A DNA stretch of 64,000 nt from Erinaceus europaeus (GCF_950295315.1 NC_080164.1:10710990-10774989), one strand, 5' to 3'. Shown: positions 34,798-46,655, counted from the stretch's first letter. A program made the numbers and translations. Notes: generated by a model not told the origin, from the letters alone.

Positions 34798-35015
34798 ATG
34801 GGGCCAGATGGTGGCACACCTAGTAAAGCACTCATGCTACAGCATGTAAGGACCACGCTCAAGACCCTGGTCTCCACCTGTGGGGGGAAAGTTTCACAAG
34901 TGGAGAAGCAGGGCTGCAGGTGTCTCTGTCTCTCTCCCTCTTTGTCCCCCATCCACTCTCCATTTCTCTATGTCTCTATCCAATAATAAATGAATAAAAT
35001 ATTAAAAATAAATAA
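34798..35015 (+). repeat. SINE-A'
   Basis: Sense 'gggccagatggtggcacacc', 'cgctcaagaccctggt', CT-rich body and AATAAATAAA tail. Confidence 0.85.
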
Positions 35016-35854
35016 ATTATAACATTTACCTTTAACTCATAGAATACAAGAAAATCTCAACAGGAATCAGAACAGGACCTAAATTGGGGTGAAAGTGTTT
35101 TTGCTGACACCACAGGGAGATGAGAAATTGTATCCATATGTCAAACACTACACTGTAAACTGTTACCCCCCCCCCGAGTCATTAAAAAAAGAAAGAAAAG
35201 GAATATTAAAACTAAATGATGAGAAAATTGTCTGTAAAGCCTAATGAATATCACTAAAATATCGATTGGGAAACAATTCAGAGCAGTGCTCTGGTAAAAT
35301 AAAGCAAGGACATAGAGAAATATATAAATTTTTATAAAATACAAACAGGTAGTAAGAATAGCACAGTTTATTATATGAAGGTGTCTTGGATTTTAAAGTC
35401 AGAATCTTCTTTGTCTTTTAAAATAATTTTAATTTTTTCACAAAAGTTACAAGGAGAGAAAATACTTTCCTCTTTCCTCACAATTCAAGAATTGTCTTCT
35501 TCTCCTCCTCCTCCTTCTTCTCCTTTTTTTTTTTTTTACAAAGAAGAGCTTGTTCCTACTTAAATCCAGTACACCCATTAATATCAGAAAATCAACATGA
35601 AAAATTACAATCTAATACATAAACGAAATTCTAGTTTCTCCAAAATAGAAACATTCAGCACACTAAGGAGCACAGAGACCTGCTTTGCAGGTGTCCACTG
35701 TCACTTCCACTCATCTTGGGATTCACTGAGCCTTCTGGGTTTCTGTCTTGGGTAGTCACAAGGTGGGTCTGTCCCCATCCTCTGCAATCTTGGCAAGAAG
35801 AGAACCAAAAAGGGCAGGCGAAAGCCTCCCATAATACCACACCCAGGAGACCAA
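35016..35854. other. No gene seen
   Basis: Mostly AT-rich unique DNA with a (CTC/CTT)n tract at 35500-35535. Confidence 0.45.
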
Positions 35855-36192
35855 GCTGACTTCCCTGGACAACCAGCAGTGTGTCCTGGAGCCCTCCTCC
35901 CCAGAGCCCTGCCCCACTAGGGAAAGAGAGAGAGACAGGCTGGGAGTGTGGATCCACCTGCCAACACCCACGTTCAGCGGGGAAGCAATGACAGAAGCCA
36001 GACCTTCCACCTTCTGCATCCTAGAATGACCTTGGGTCCATATTCCCAGAGGGATAAAGAATAGGAAAGCTATCAGGGCAGAGGATGGGATATGGAGTTC
36101 TGGTGGTGGGAATTGTGTGGAGTTGGACCCCTCTTATCCTATGGTTTTTGTCAGTGTTTCCTTTTTATAAATAAAAATTAAAAAAAAAAAAT
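35855..36192 (+). repeat. R1 copy, 3' end with A-tail
   Basis: 'cctggagccctcctccccag' to the terminal block and A-run at 36180-36191. It ends about 120 bp before the CpG-rich promoter-like segment. Confidence 0.8.
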
Positions 36193-36309
36193 ACCACACC
36201 CATATGACAAACTACTCCTGGGACCATTTCACACTCTACCCACTTCCAAAAAAAAAAACAAAACAAAACAAGACAAAAACTCCTTTAATGGAGGCTTTTG
36301 CCTGTTTTT

Positions 36310-36720
36310 AAGAGAGAAGGTTGCCCGCTTGGGAGTCTGGCGCTCAGCTCATCGCGTTTCAGGAGACCCATGCCACCTGCGCCCTCCTGCGCAGCTGGCG
36401 ACCTCTGCCCTCTGCCCGCCTCCCCAATAGCGTCACGGCTGTTTGTGCGCATGCGTCCCAGCAGGCTTATAAAGGGGGTGAGCCCGGGGCTTGGGGCCGG
36501 TCGCCATCTTGGACCTCGTGGTCCTCTGCGCGGCTGGAGGGAGGCCAGGCCGCAGCGCGCCCAGGGCTGCCCGTGAGTGCTCGCTCGCTTCTCCTGCCGA
36601 GGGTCAGCCTGCTTTAGCTGCGGGGGATCGGGGTGGGGGGCGTCCACCTCCCCCAACCCCGTTTTGTCCCCGGGACTTGCGGCGGGGAGAAGGGGGGCGT
36701 CCTGCCGCGCCCTAATGGCG
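36310..36720 (+). promoter_or_regulatory. CpG-rich promoter-like segment with candidate first exon
   Basis: A non-repeat segment rich in CpG, unlike the AT-rich surroundings. In order it holds CCAAT (36424-36428), a CRE half-site CGTCA (36431-36435), a near-perfect NRF1 palindrome TGCGCATGCGT (36446-36456), TATAAAG (36468-36474), a YY1-type GCCATCTTGG (36503-36512) and a donor-like CCC|GTGAGT (36572/36573). TATA, YY1 and donor spacing agree with + strand transcription starting near 36500 and a first exon of about 75 nt. NRF1 and CRE sites are common in germ-cell promoters. The nearest gene in this direction is TDRD15, 14 kb away; the assignment is inferred. Confidence 0.55.
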
Positions 36721-36824
36721 GCTGGAGACTGTTAACAGGTGGCGGCTGTTTGTCCTTCTCCGCGGAGCTGGAGCCTCGGGCGTGAAAGGCTGTTACCTCC
36801 CCTACCTCACACTTGATGATGATT

Positions 36825-37160
36825 TTTTTAAAACAGATTTTATTGGAGAGAGGAGACCGGAGCCCTGCGCAGCTCCAGCTGATGGAGGCCCTGGGGATTG
36901 AACCTGGGGCCCAGCGCCGCGGGGACCCGGAGTCTCCTTGCGCCACCGTCGTGCTGGCTCCCCTGCCTTCCCTCCGCACACGTTTACCATGACCTTTATT
37001 TCTTTGTCGAACAGAGACAGACGGACACCTGCAGCCCCGCTTCCTCACTCGTGAGCCCCCCTCCCCCTCCCCCAGGTGGGGACCAGGGGCTCGAACCTGC
37101 GGCGCTGCCGCTCTGCAGTGTGCGCGCTCAACCGCGTGTGCCAACACTTGGCCCCAGCTA
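36825..37160 (-). repeat. GC-rich SINE-B and SINE-A' pair
   Basis: SINE-B antisense at about 36825-36960 ('ggccctggggattgaacctg') and SINE-A' antisense at about 37005-37158 ('gaccaggggctcgaacctg'). Both keep many CpGs and extend the apparent CpG island. Confidence 0.7.
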
Positions 37161-37164
37161 CTAA

Positions 37165-37820
37165 CCTTTTCTTTTTTTTTTTTTTTCTTTTATTTCTTTA
37201 TTTACAACTATTTCGTTTATTTTATCTTGGTGAGAGAGAGAAGGCCTGGCCAGCTCCGGCTGATGGCGCTGCTGGGGATCGAACCTGGGGCCTCAGGGCT
37301 CAGGCTTGAGAGTCTTCTCACATGGCTGTTATGCTCTTCCCCCTGCCTTCTAGCCTGACGTTTTTTTTTTTTTTGTTTGTTTTTTTTAGTTTGAAAAATA
37401 TTTATTTATTCATGAGAAATGATAGAGACCCAGACATCATCACTCTGGTACATGTGCTACTGGGGATTGAACTCGGGACCTCATGCTTGAGAGTCCAAAG
37501 CCTTATCCACTGCACCAGCTCCCGGACCACTATCCAAACTTTTTTTTTTTTATTTCTTTATTTACAAATATTTGGTTTATTTTATCTTAGTGAGAGTGAG
37601 AAGCCCTGCCCAGCTCCGGCTGATGGTGGTGCTGGGGATTGAACCTGGGGCCTCAGAGCTCAGGCATGAGAGTCCTTTCACATTACTATTATGCTATCCC
37701 CCCCCCTTCTGCCTTCCGCCTTCTATCTTAACATTTTTTATTTCTTTATTTACAAATATTTTATTCATTTTTATCTTAGAGGGAGAGAGAAGCCCTGCCT
37801 AGCTCCGGCTGTCTGTCTGT
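37165..37820 (-). repeat. Cluster of four SINE-B-type insertions, same orientation
   Basis: Three copies of one subtype (about 37190-37340, 37545-37705, 37735-37815; each with 'cagctccggctg') surround a different one at 37385-37530 ('catgtgctactggggattga'). T-runs separate them, as expected for antisense A-tails. Confidence 0.8.
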
Positions 37821-37859
37821 CTGTCTATAGCAGATCGCATAGAAAGACGCCACTTTGAT

Positions 37860-38065
37860 TAATTTTTTTTTTTTTTTTAATATATCTTAGAGACGGGGTG
37901 AGAGCGGAAGCAGACCACAGCACCAAAGCTTCCTTCAGTGGAGTCTGGACTGGGATCATCCTGGGTCCCGCACATGGCAGAGTAGCCACACTCCCCAAGC
38001 CACACTTGCAAGCAGGGGGAGCCGCTTCCTCCAGGTAAACCTCTGCGCCAGACATCCGGTGTATT
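37860..38065 (-). repeat. SINE-C
   Basis: Antisense 'cagcaccaaagcttccttca' and 'gtggagtctggactgggatc'. Confidence 0.65.
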
Positions 38066-38459
38066 TTCATTCATATGTCGAAACTGTCACGTCGGCACGA
38101 TCCACTGTGAAGATGCCGCCACACGGCCTTTTATCATAAAGTCTGAACAGTTGAGGGTGAACTTCGTGCCTGTGCATCCGTCCGCGCTGACCGTGTTGCT
38201 GATGCTCAGAAACCACGAAGCAGCTAGTGACTGCAGTGTGAAAAGTGTAAGTCTAGGTATAGAATTACAGTATACATTTTTTTCCCCACTAGGGTTATTA
38301 TTATTTTTTTATAGGAGGCAAATGACCTGTAGTTTCTGAAATGACAAAATTACATAGTTCTGAGAATATGTGAAATGGCTTTTCACACACTAGTACTGAA
38401 CACGGGCTGAGTGAGGAAGAATCTAGCTGGCCAGCGTCAATGTTTTTCACACCCCACTT
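38066..38459. other. No gene seen
   Basis: Unique DNA; no supported frame. Confidence 0.45.
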
Positions 38460-38965
38460 GTACTTAATATTTTTATTAGTGATTGAATAGCAGTTTACAA
38501 AGTTATATAACAGAGGTATAACTCCATGCGTCTATCACCACCAGAGTTCTGTGTCCCCATTCCCTCCATGGGAAACTGCATTAATTCTCCCAAGATCACA
38601 GATCGGGGTTGACCCTAGGGTTTCCTGTGGTATTGCTTTCTCCTCCTTTTTAGTCACATCTGCTGCTACTTCTGAGTGTCCTTCCTTTTTATTTCACTCT
38701 TCTCTCTGGGTCCTGATGGAGTTGGAGTGCAAAGACCTCTGGTCATCTTCCCGCTGTCATTTCACCCCCTCTGGCAGTATGGACCAACATTCTTGATGGA
38801 GTGCAGAAGATGGGAGTTCTGGCTTCTGTCATTGCTTCTCTGCTGGGCATATGGGTTTAGGCAGGTGGGTCCATGCCCCCAAGCCTGTTTCTGTCTTTCC
38901 ATAGTGACTGGGGTATTGTTCACTGGAGTGTCAAAACCTATACCTGCTACTACACTGCTTGGCAA
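38460..38965 (-). repeat. R1-related older copy
   Basis: Antisense 'ccaccagagttctgtgtccc', 'gtgcagaagatgggagttct' and 'attgcttctctgctgggc'. It contains an additional inner segment shared with 60185-60530, so it is a distinct subfamily. Confidence 0.6.
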
Positions 38966-39172
38966 TTTTATTTATTTATTTATTTATTTATTTATGGTCT
39001 GTCTATTTTAATAGAAGGTGAGACAGGGACAGGGAGAGGAGAGGCACCATAGTGAGGCACGGCTTATGAAGATTGCCATTTCACTGGCGTTCCCACATGG
39101 TGGCCAGAGACTCAAACCCAAATCCTTGCACATATTAAGGTGTGCGCTTGACTAGGCGAACCATCTCCAGCC
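38966..39172 (-). repeat. (TTTA)n and SINE-A'
   Basis: TTTA run at 38966-38993, then antisense GA-rich body and 'agagactcaaacccaaatcc'. Confidence 0.65.
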
Positions 39173-39214
39173 CTTTGCTCAAAAATATTGAGGTAATAAG
39201 AATTATTTTTACTA

Positions 39215-39875
39215 AGAACCTATTGAATCCCCTGCACTGCTGGTGGGAATGTAAATTGGTCCAACTTCTGTGGAGAACTGTCTGGAGAACTCTCAGAAGG
39301 CTAGAAATGGACCTCCCCTGTGATGCTGCACTTCGTCTCCTGGGGATAGATCCTAAGGAACCCAACACACCCGTCCAAAAAGGTCCAAAAAGATCTGTGT
39401 ACACATAGGTTCATAGCAGCACAGTTTGTAACAGCCAAAACCTGGAAGCAACCCAAGTGTCCAACAACACATGAGGGTTGAGTAAGTTGTGGTCTGTATA
39501 CACCATGGAATACTACTCAGCTGTTAAAAATGAGTAATTCACCTACTTGACCTCATCTTGGATGGAATTTGAAGGAATCATGTTAAGTCTGAGATAAGCC
39601 AGAAAGAGAAGGATGAATATGGGATGTTCTTACTCACAAAAGTAGAGAAATAAAAACAGAAAAAGAAACACACAGCAGGACCTGGACTGGAGTTGGTGTG
39701 CTGCACCCAGTAAAGGGCTCTGCGTGGAGGGGGCTCTCAGGCCCTGGTGCATGATGACGGCTTAGAAGGACTTGGCTGGGGGTGAGAGTGTTTTGCAGAA
39801 AAATGAAATGTTACATGTGTACTAACTGCGTTTACTGTAAACCATCAGTCCCCCCCCTAATAAAAACTAAAAGGG
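39215..39875 (+). mobile_element. L1 3' end: ORF2 C-terminal remnant and 3' UTR
   Basis: Sense 'ctgctggtgggaatgtaaat', 'tggaatactactcagctgtt' and the 3' UTR to 'cccctaataaaaact'. It is the only clear + strand L1 here; it is frameshifted and contains a small duplication at 39377-39392 ('gtccaaaaaggtccaaaaag'). Confidence 0.85.
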
Positions 39876-39949
39876 ACCCCTTAAGTGTTTTAGATGTTCA
39901 AGATTTTTGGCACATTCATTTAGTTAATATTCACAAATAGCCTTTCAGA

Positions 39950-40198
39950 TTAGAAAAAGCAATATGCCACCCCTAGTCAAGTCTCACCTTGTGTTTTCCC
40001 CTACTGTTGTTTCTTCTTAAGTTCTGCCTGTAGGTAGGATAGTCTGTAATTTGGCATTGGCCTTTCTCCTTCTAGCTTGTCTCACTCAACAAGATACTTT
40101 TGAGTTCTGACTATTGTCACTGCAAAGGAGACAACATCATTTCAACTGCTGCGTAGCACTCCGTTGTGTATATGTGCCACAACTTCCCTAGCCATTCT
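39950..40198 (-). mobile_element. L1 3'-end fragment, old
   Basis: Antisense 'agcttgtctcactcaacaag' and 'gtgtatatgtgccacaactt'. Confidence 0.6.
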
Positions 40199-40199
40199 A

Positions 40200-40385
40200 T
40201 TTTTTTTTAAAAAAAACTTTATTTGATTTGATACAACAAGAGAGAAATTGAGAGAGGAGGGGGAGAAGGGAGAGAGGGAGAGAGAGAGACAGAGACACCT
40301 GCATACCTGCTTCACCTTTTGGGAAGCTTGTTCTCTGTAGGTGGGGGACCAGGGCCTTGAAGACAGGTCCTTGTATGTGACTCAC
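40200..40385 (-). repeat. SINE-A' truncated
   Basis: Antisense GA-rich body, 'acacctgcatacctgcttca' and 'gggaccagggccttgaaga'. Confidence 0.7.
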
Positions 40386-40389
40386 TTTT

Positions 40390-41509
40390 TCAGTGAGAAT
40401 GTAAAGAGAATTTTATTTATGATGTACATGCTGTCTGGATACATGGCAGAAACCCAGTAATGTAAGCAGCCCACCTACCTGGCCTTAGATCAGTAACTTA
40501 GCTCAAGCAGAAGCCCTTGGGAAGAAATTAGGGAAAGTTAGGTAGAAAAGAAATGAGAAAAAATAGGAGAAACAGGAGTAAAATGTGGACTGGTTTGTTG
40601 GATTGCACCAAAGCAACAGAGTCTGGGGAAGAAAGACGGAGAAGCAGAGGCTAGGGGGGATCTCAGGTCCTGATCCATGAGGATGGGCTTAATTTGGGGC
40701 AGAGATACACAATGACTGTGATTCAACTATGTGTTATAGATGCTGGGTGATCTAGAATTACTAGAGAGGAGTTCCTGGAAAACAGTCCCCAGCTACTAAG
40801 AGAGTTGTCGTCCATATTGTGTGGAATCAGGAAGTGTTAACTCTTATTTTCACTTCCTTCTCATGTTTCACACACCCATCTTCTGGTTCTCCCAAGGACT
40901 CATTGATTCTATGTACCTGCAAACTTAAAAGAAAATGTAGCTTCTGTCTAAGTGAGCTGGTGCACTAGTAGTTGTGTTTGGTTTATATCAGTGTCGTTGT
41001 GACCAGTGGCATGCAAGTCTGGTAACAGTTTTGCTGTGAAGAGCCAGGCAGCCGAGGAATCCACCAAGGCCATCCCCGCCTAAGGGCAGGAAGCAGAGAG
41101 GAGCCGCCCAGGTCACCCTGACATCTGCAGAAGCACTGTGTGGGGTGAAGGAGAAACCTCTTACCAGCTCCAGTTCATCTCCTGTTACCTGCTAGCAGGA
41201 ATAGCGAAGAGCCATCCTTTGTTCATTTTCATTTCTGGCTTCTTTGCTGTAAACAATGTGTGAGTTTACTTTTGAGCTACTATCTTCTGTTGTTCTCTGT
41301 GTCTGTTTTTATCCCATCGCTCTGTTGTGATTCCTGTGTCTTCATATCACAGCGACTGTGATGGCTCCGCTTTGTTTTTCTTACTGTTGTTTTTGACTAC
41401 TTGCGGATATTTTTTTTATGGTTTCATAAATTATTCGAATTACTATCTTTATCTGAAATATCAGGGTGGAATTGAGTCTGGGTAGTGCGCCATTTTGACA
41501 CTCTGATTC
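40390..41509. other. No gene seen
   Basis: Unique DNA, moderately GC-rich at 41035-41180. No supported coding frame or splice-bounded exon. Confidence 0.45.
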
Positions 41510-43140
41510 TTTTTTTATTTAAGAAATTATTAGTGATTTATTAATTTTTTGATATTTATTTATACAAAGGGAACACTGACAAAAACCATAGGATAAGAGG
41601 GGTACAACTCCACACAATTCCCGCCACCAGAACTCTGTATCCCATCCCCTCCCCTGATAGCTTTCCTATTCTTTGTCCTGGGAGTATGGACCCTGGGTCA
41701 TTATGGGGTGTAGAAGGTGGAAGGTCAGGCTTCTGTAATTGCTTCCCCACTGGACATGGGCATTGGCAGGTCGATCCATACTCCCAGCCTGTCTCTCTCT
41801 TTCCTTAGTGGAGTGGGGTTCTGGGGAAGCGGGGTTCCAGGACATATTGGTGGGGTCGTCTGTCCAGGGAAGTCTGTTTGGCTTCATGCTGGATCTGGAA
41901 CCTGGTGGCTGAAAAAAGTTAACATATAGAGCCACACAAATTATTAAATAATCATGAACCTAAAGGCTGAAATAGTTCATATGAAGAGTTGGGGTGGGAT
42001 GTTTTAAATTATCTTAAAAATTGGTTTTATGGTTGGGGCTGCTGCGGTGCATAGGATTCACAGTAGAAAGCTGGGAACTGGTTTAATCAATACAGGGTTT
42101 ATTAGGGTGAAACGGGTAAAAGGCAAAATAAGCAATTATCATCAAGGGTTAAGCTTACGCTAGGTCTATAAAGTCTGACTATGGTTAGCAAAGTTTAGTC
42201 CCATAAGATAAACAGTTATCAGCTCTGGTGAAGGTTGCTCATGGCTGTAGAGGGGTCTGAAAGTTTACCGGCTAGCAGAGTCGCATGTGCTCAGTTCCCA
42301 GAAGAAGTAGCCATGGCGGGTGGATGCCTGGAGCATCTCCGCTGAGAGGCATCTGACCAGGAGAAGAAGCCGCAGCCCAAGAGCCCCCAGCGTTCCGGCT
42401 GCTGTCCTTTTAAGTCTCTTCTGCCTACCCACAATGCTTTGCACACCAGCACAGACTGGATTCACCTGCGGTCTACCATGCGCCTGTGCAGACCACTGCA
42501 CTCTGTCAGAACTGTGTCGGGGCATAGAGCGTCACCACAGTGGGGGTCTCCATTTTGTATATAGGTCGGAGTATAGTAGTCTTAGTTGTTGTTTTTTCCC
42601 CTGAGCCTGAAATCTGATATGCAGGTGGATCCAAGTTATTGTCTGGGGAGATGATGTCATGGCTGGAAAAAGGACCAGAAAGCTGGGTCAGGGAAGAGAG
42701 TAGCTCCCTAATATGGGAAAAAGGGGTATAAATAGTGTTGACTGTAAACCTCATCAATTTGATCCGATCTGGGGCACATATTCAGCTTCCCATGAAATAG
42801 GATATATGTTTACACATACCCATTAATCAGGACAAAATATATACCTGACAGCAAAAGTGCACAATAGTCTGCAGTGAGTCAGTATATGCAGCAAGCAAGT
42901 AGAGAGGCCTAAAAAGACACCATAAAGTTCCTAATGAAATAGTGTCTACTTAGACCTAGATACCCTCCTCACCTACTTCCTCTTATACTTTCCTCACTCA
43001 CTGCTGGGAAATTTAGTCTCTATCAGGCCACCGCATCATCTGGGACCCTAGTCGGGGAGTCCTGAGATTCCCAAACAGACATGACAGGCCTAGATCTTGA
43101 ATGTATCACTCTTTTCATTGTTACTGGTCATCTCTATCAG
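41510..43140 (-). repeat. Long R1 copy split by a solo LTR
   Basis: Antisense R1 terminal block at 41555-41999, LTR at 42000-42539, then R1 resumes with the 'agcctgaaatctgatatgca' part and extends to about 43140, giving the longest R1 copy (over 1 kb without the LTR). Confidence 0.75.
42000..42539 (-). mobile_element. Solo LTR, third family, with 6-bp target duplication
   Basis: 540 bp. The reverse complement runs TGTGGTGACG to TTTAAAACA (TG...CA) with AATAAA (TTTATT at about 42098). Flanks GTGGGA (41994-41999) and GTGGGG (42540-42545) differ at one base. Confidence 0.75.
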
Positions 43141-43144
43141 GAAC

Positions 43145-43400
43145 AACAAAAGAGGCCCCTTTGTGGGCCCCCATAGGACTTTGCCTTCAACTTGGATCAA
43201 CAGTGGTAGAGAATGTTCCATCCTCTGAAGGGAGACTGAACAACATACTCATATGTTCCATCTGAGGAAGATGGGTCCTGATATTGGGACAGTTTGGAGC
43301 GGTCCTACTCATGACCACAGAATGTGAGATTGGATCTACAGGTATGCAGAGAGCACACAGGCTCGTAAGCTGAATATGGGTCCAAGGTCAGATCAAATTG
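43145..43400 (+). repeat. R1 fragment
   Basis: Sense 'agaatgttccatcctctgaa' and 'ctgaatatgggtccaaggtc'. It is inverted relative to the adjacent long copy. Confidence 0.7.
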
Positions 43401-43910
43401 CTGATATTTTTATTGAGAATTTTTGCATCTATGTATATAAAGATATTGGCATATGTTTTTGTTTGTTTCTTGAGGCATAGCTGATCTGAGTTTGGTATTA
43501 AGGTAATGCTGATCTGATATATTTGGAAGTTATACTTTTCTCTTTTGGAAGAATCGGAGAAGGAGTCCTTATTCTTTGAATGTTTGGCTGAACTTACCAA
43601 AATTTCTTTGACCCATTTGTTGAGAAGTTGTTGACCACTAATCAGTTCTAAGATATTTTTCTTTTCAATTTTGTCTTGCTTTAGTCTTGGTACATTGTAT
43701 ACTTGTAAAAATTTATCCATTTCTTTTAAATAGTCCAAATTTGTTGGCATGTAATTGTCCATGGTAGTCTCTTAGTATCCTTTGTATCTCACTGACAATA
43801 CTTGTAATATTTTTTAATTTTGATTTTGAGCCTTCATTGATGAGGCTAGATAAAGTAACTTTTATACTTTTAGATAAATAGTTCTCAAGTTTCATTTATC
43901 ATATTGTACA
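43401..43910 (-). mobile_element. L1 ORF2 fragment (upstream of RT core), degenerate
   Basis: Minus frames read a worn version of the ORF2 region before the RT palm (EMDKFLQVYNVPRL, ISITLIPNSDQ, IDAKILNK), split by a frameshift near 43740 with DYHGQLHANK upstream. Confidence 0.75.
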
Positions 43911-43949
43911 GCCTTTATAAAATCTTTTGTTGTTTTTTTTTGGTTTTTT

Positions 43950-44475
43950 TGGTCACCAGGGCTTCACTGCTCCACGCTGACTTTTTCAGATAAAAAGCCA
44001 GAGAAGAGGAAAGAAACCCCGCAGTGCGGAAGGTCCATCTAGCGCAGCAGCGAAGGGCAGTCTGGAGCCTGGGTTTCCCTGCATGGTGGAGCAGGCACAG
44101 TTTCCGGTGAGATGTCTCGCGGGGCTGCCTCTGTAGTCGAGGCCTTTATTTCCTTTGCTTTACTGTGACCTTTTTTCTTTCCTTAGTTCTGACTTTGTTC
44201 TTGACTAGTTCCTTAACATGTGAAGTGCCAGTCTCACTGTTGCTGGACTGACTTTTCATTCAGAGACACAGTCTGATTTGATGCGGGGTAGACAGAGAAC
44301 TGGGTGTGAAGCTGAGAGGAGAAGGGGTCAGGACAGAGAGCTACCACAGTATCAAGCAGCCCTGGATGCCTGTGCACTCTCGTGTGATGCCAGGGCTCCC
44401 ACCCAGGCCATGTGCATGACGGCACTTGCTGTATCCTGGGAGCTCTCTCAGCCCCTTAATGCATTAAAGTCTCTC
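43950..44475 (-). repeat. Two SINE-C copies
   Basis: Antisense 'cttcactgctccacgctgac' (about 43950-44130), and a second, diverged GA-rich/'ctaccacagtatcaagcagc' copy at about 44255-44475. Confidence 0.5.
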
Positions 44476-44514
44476 CCCACCACCTCCACCACTGCTTCCA
44501 GTGGCCATTTTTTT

Positions 44515-44585
44515 AAATCTTTCTTTCTATTTTATTTGATAGGACAGAGAGAAATTTAGAGGGAAGGCGGAGATAGAGAGAGAGG

Positions 44586-44617
<32 letters not shown>

Positions 44618-44745
44618 TACTTGCAGCCCTGTGTCACTGCTTGTGAAGCTTTCCCCCTGCAGGTGGGGAGAGGAGGTTCGCACCCTAGTCCTTATAGTAA
44701 TGTCTGTGTTCACCATGGTGTGTTTCCACCTGCCCCCCCCCCCCC
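44515..44745 (-). repeat. SINE-A' with (GA)n expansion
   Basis: Antisense 'ttctattttatttgatagga', GAGAGA run at 44575-44617, 'gtgaagctttccccctgcag', then a C-run at 44734-44747. Confidence 0.8.
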
Positions 44746-44959
44746 CATTAAGCTTCTTTTTTTAAAGCCAATGTTTCCTTGCCAAATTTTTATGGATAAT
44801 GAAAGGGAGGCATGTCTCTTCTATTACTGTATTGTTACCTGTCTTTAAATCTCTTACTCCTTGTCTTATGTAGCTAAGTATTCTCACCCTGATGTGTCAT
44901 TTCCAAATGCTATATCCTCTTTGTCGATTGATCCATTTATCATTATGCAGTGTCTTTTT

Positions 44960-45125
44960 TTTTTTTTCCTGACTCTTACTACAGTCTTTCTCTCTTGTTA
45001 AAATTCTTTTGACCTCATCAGAATACTGCTCAGCTCCAGCTCAGTCTGGTGGAGTGGGGTTTGAACCTGGGACCTCAGATCCTACACCTCTGTCCTGTCT
45101 CTAATCTCTCAGTCTTTGTTTTGTA
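44960..45125 (-). repeat. SINE-B, diverged
   Basis: 'actgctcagctccagctcag' and 'ggggtttgaacctgggacct'. Confidence 0.6.
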
Positions 45126-45890
45126 GTGTCTTGTCGGATAAAAGTATCACAGCTTTCCCTTGGTTTCTCTTTGCATGGGGTCTTTGTTTTTCTCCCTTCA
45201 CTCTGGGTGTGTCCTGTTTGAAAGGAGTCGGGTTTAGCCAGCAGACTGGTGAGTCTCATTTATTTGCCTCCTCCGCCTTTTAACCTTTAGGCTGCTTTAG
45301 AAGCTGTTACAGCCCAGGTTGACCGTCTGCCACTTTCAGTGAGATTTGCTGCTACCGAGGAGAGTAATGTTATAAATTATGATAGTGCCTATATTTTATA
45401 TTCTCTGAAGACTACAGGGGAACTGTGATACTATAAATTTGAATATAAACTGAATGCAGGAGTTTGTAACCTTTTAAGTTGAATTTAAATGAGAAATAAT
45501 ATATGGCCTTTTAAAAATAAATAATATATTCAGCTCTACCAAATGTAAAGGCAGAAAAGAACAGTGGGGAGTGCCTGCAGGTTCACGCATTAGCTTGTGG
45601 TTCAAAGCTATTTGCATATGACTCTGCTAATTGTGCAAGTATTCGCGAGTATCACTGAGTCTGATTTTCTCAATAGCGTGCTATCAAAAATAGTAAACCA
45701 CATTATATGACGAATTTGCAATGAAACTATTCATCATAATAGCTTCACTGTTTGCTCTTACTGGACTTCTAATAAGTAATTTTTGTAACTGTTTAAAGTT
45801 CGGATGCCACTATTGAATCTGAACTATATAGAGACTTATAAGTCTTAAGTAGTTCTGTAAGTTTTTCTCCTTTCTGTTCTGTTAAAAAGG
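45126..45890. other. No gene seen
   Basis: AT-rich unique DNA; no supported frame. Confidence 0.5.
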
Positions 45891-45892
45891 GC

Positions 45893-46160
45893 TCCTGGGC
45901 CCGTGCGCTGGTTTATCCAGGAAAGCACACACGTCACCATGCCTGAGAACCCGGCTCCAACCTCCCAACGTTTTCCTCCTCCAGAAGCAGTATAGCAGGG
46001 GCGCAAGGGTGTACCCTTTCTGCTTCTCCTTTTCTATCTCACTGTGTCTTCTCCCTCTATTAAAAGTAGATAAAAAGCATAAAAACTCACCACTGGGAGT
46101 GGTGGGGCTGTATAGGCACTGAGTCCCAGCAATAACCTTGCTCCAAAATAATGAACTTCT
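45893..46160 (+). repeat. SINE-A', long-tail form, diverged
   Basis: Sense 'gctcctgggcccgtgcgctg', CT body, then 'gagtcccagcaataaccttg'. Confidence 0.6.
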
Positions 46161-46434
46161 GCTGCAAAAATGAAGTTTGAAAACCACTGAGTCTGAAATA
46201 ATATATTCGCAGAATTATCCGTTGCATAAAGTAACTGGGTTTGTTTTTAATTCCTTGTTTGTTTTCCTGACTTTTAATTGGTCATTGGTTCTTCAGATAC
46301 ATGTGGGTAGGTGTGTCCCATGGCACAGGGCACTTTCTCCCTCCTGTTAAAAAGCACTGGAGGGAAAAATAGAGAAGGATTAACAGCCACAGAACTGGGC
46401 ACTCTGCCTACCTGGTTATTTATTTTATTCTGGG

Positions 46435-46655
46435 ATTCGGTATTGGCACCACTGGCAAAGCACACAGATCGCCATGCGCAAGAACCTGGACCTGGGTTTG
46501 AACCCCTGCCCTGCCCGACAAGCAGGGCGGGGGCGCGGGAACTTCACAAGCTGTCTATCTTTGTTTTAATAATAAAGGAAAAAGCCACCAGGAGCCATGG
46601 ATTTCTTGTGCAGGCAACAGGGTCCAGAGCTAAACCCGGTGACAAAAACAAAAGT
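46435..46655 (+). repeat. SINE-A', long-tail form, diverged
   Basis: Sense 'tattggcaccactggcaaag', 'cctgggtttgaacccctg' and 'ccaccaggagccatggattt'. Confidence 0.6.

Noticed and set aside
36285..37164. Several GC-rich frames on both strands
   Set aside because: CpG islands lack stops by composition; the frames overlap in all phases and lack domains. The promoter reading explains the segment better.
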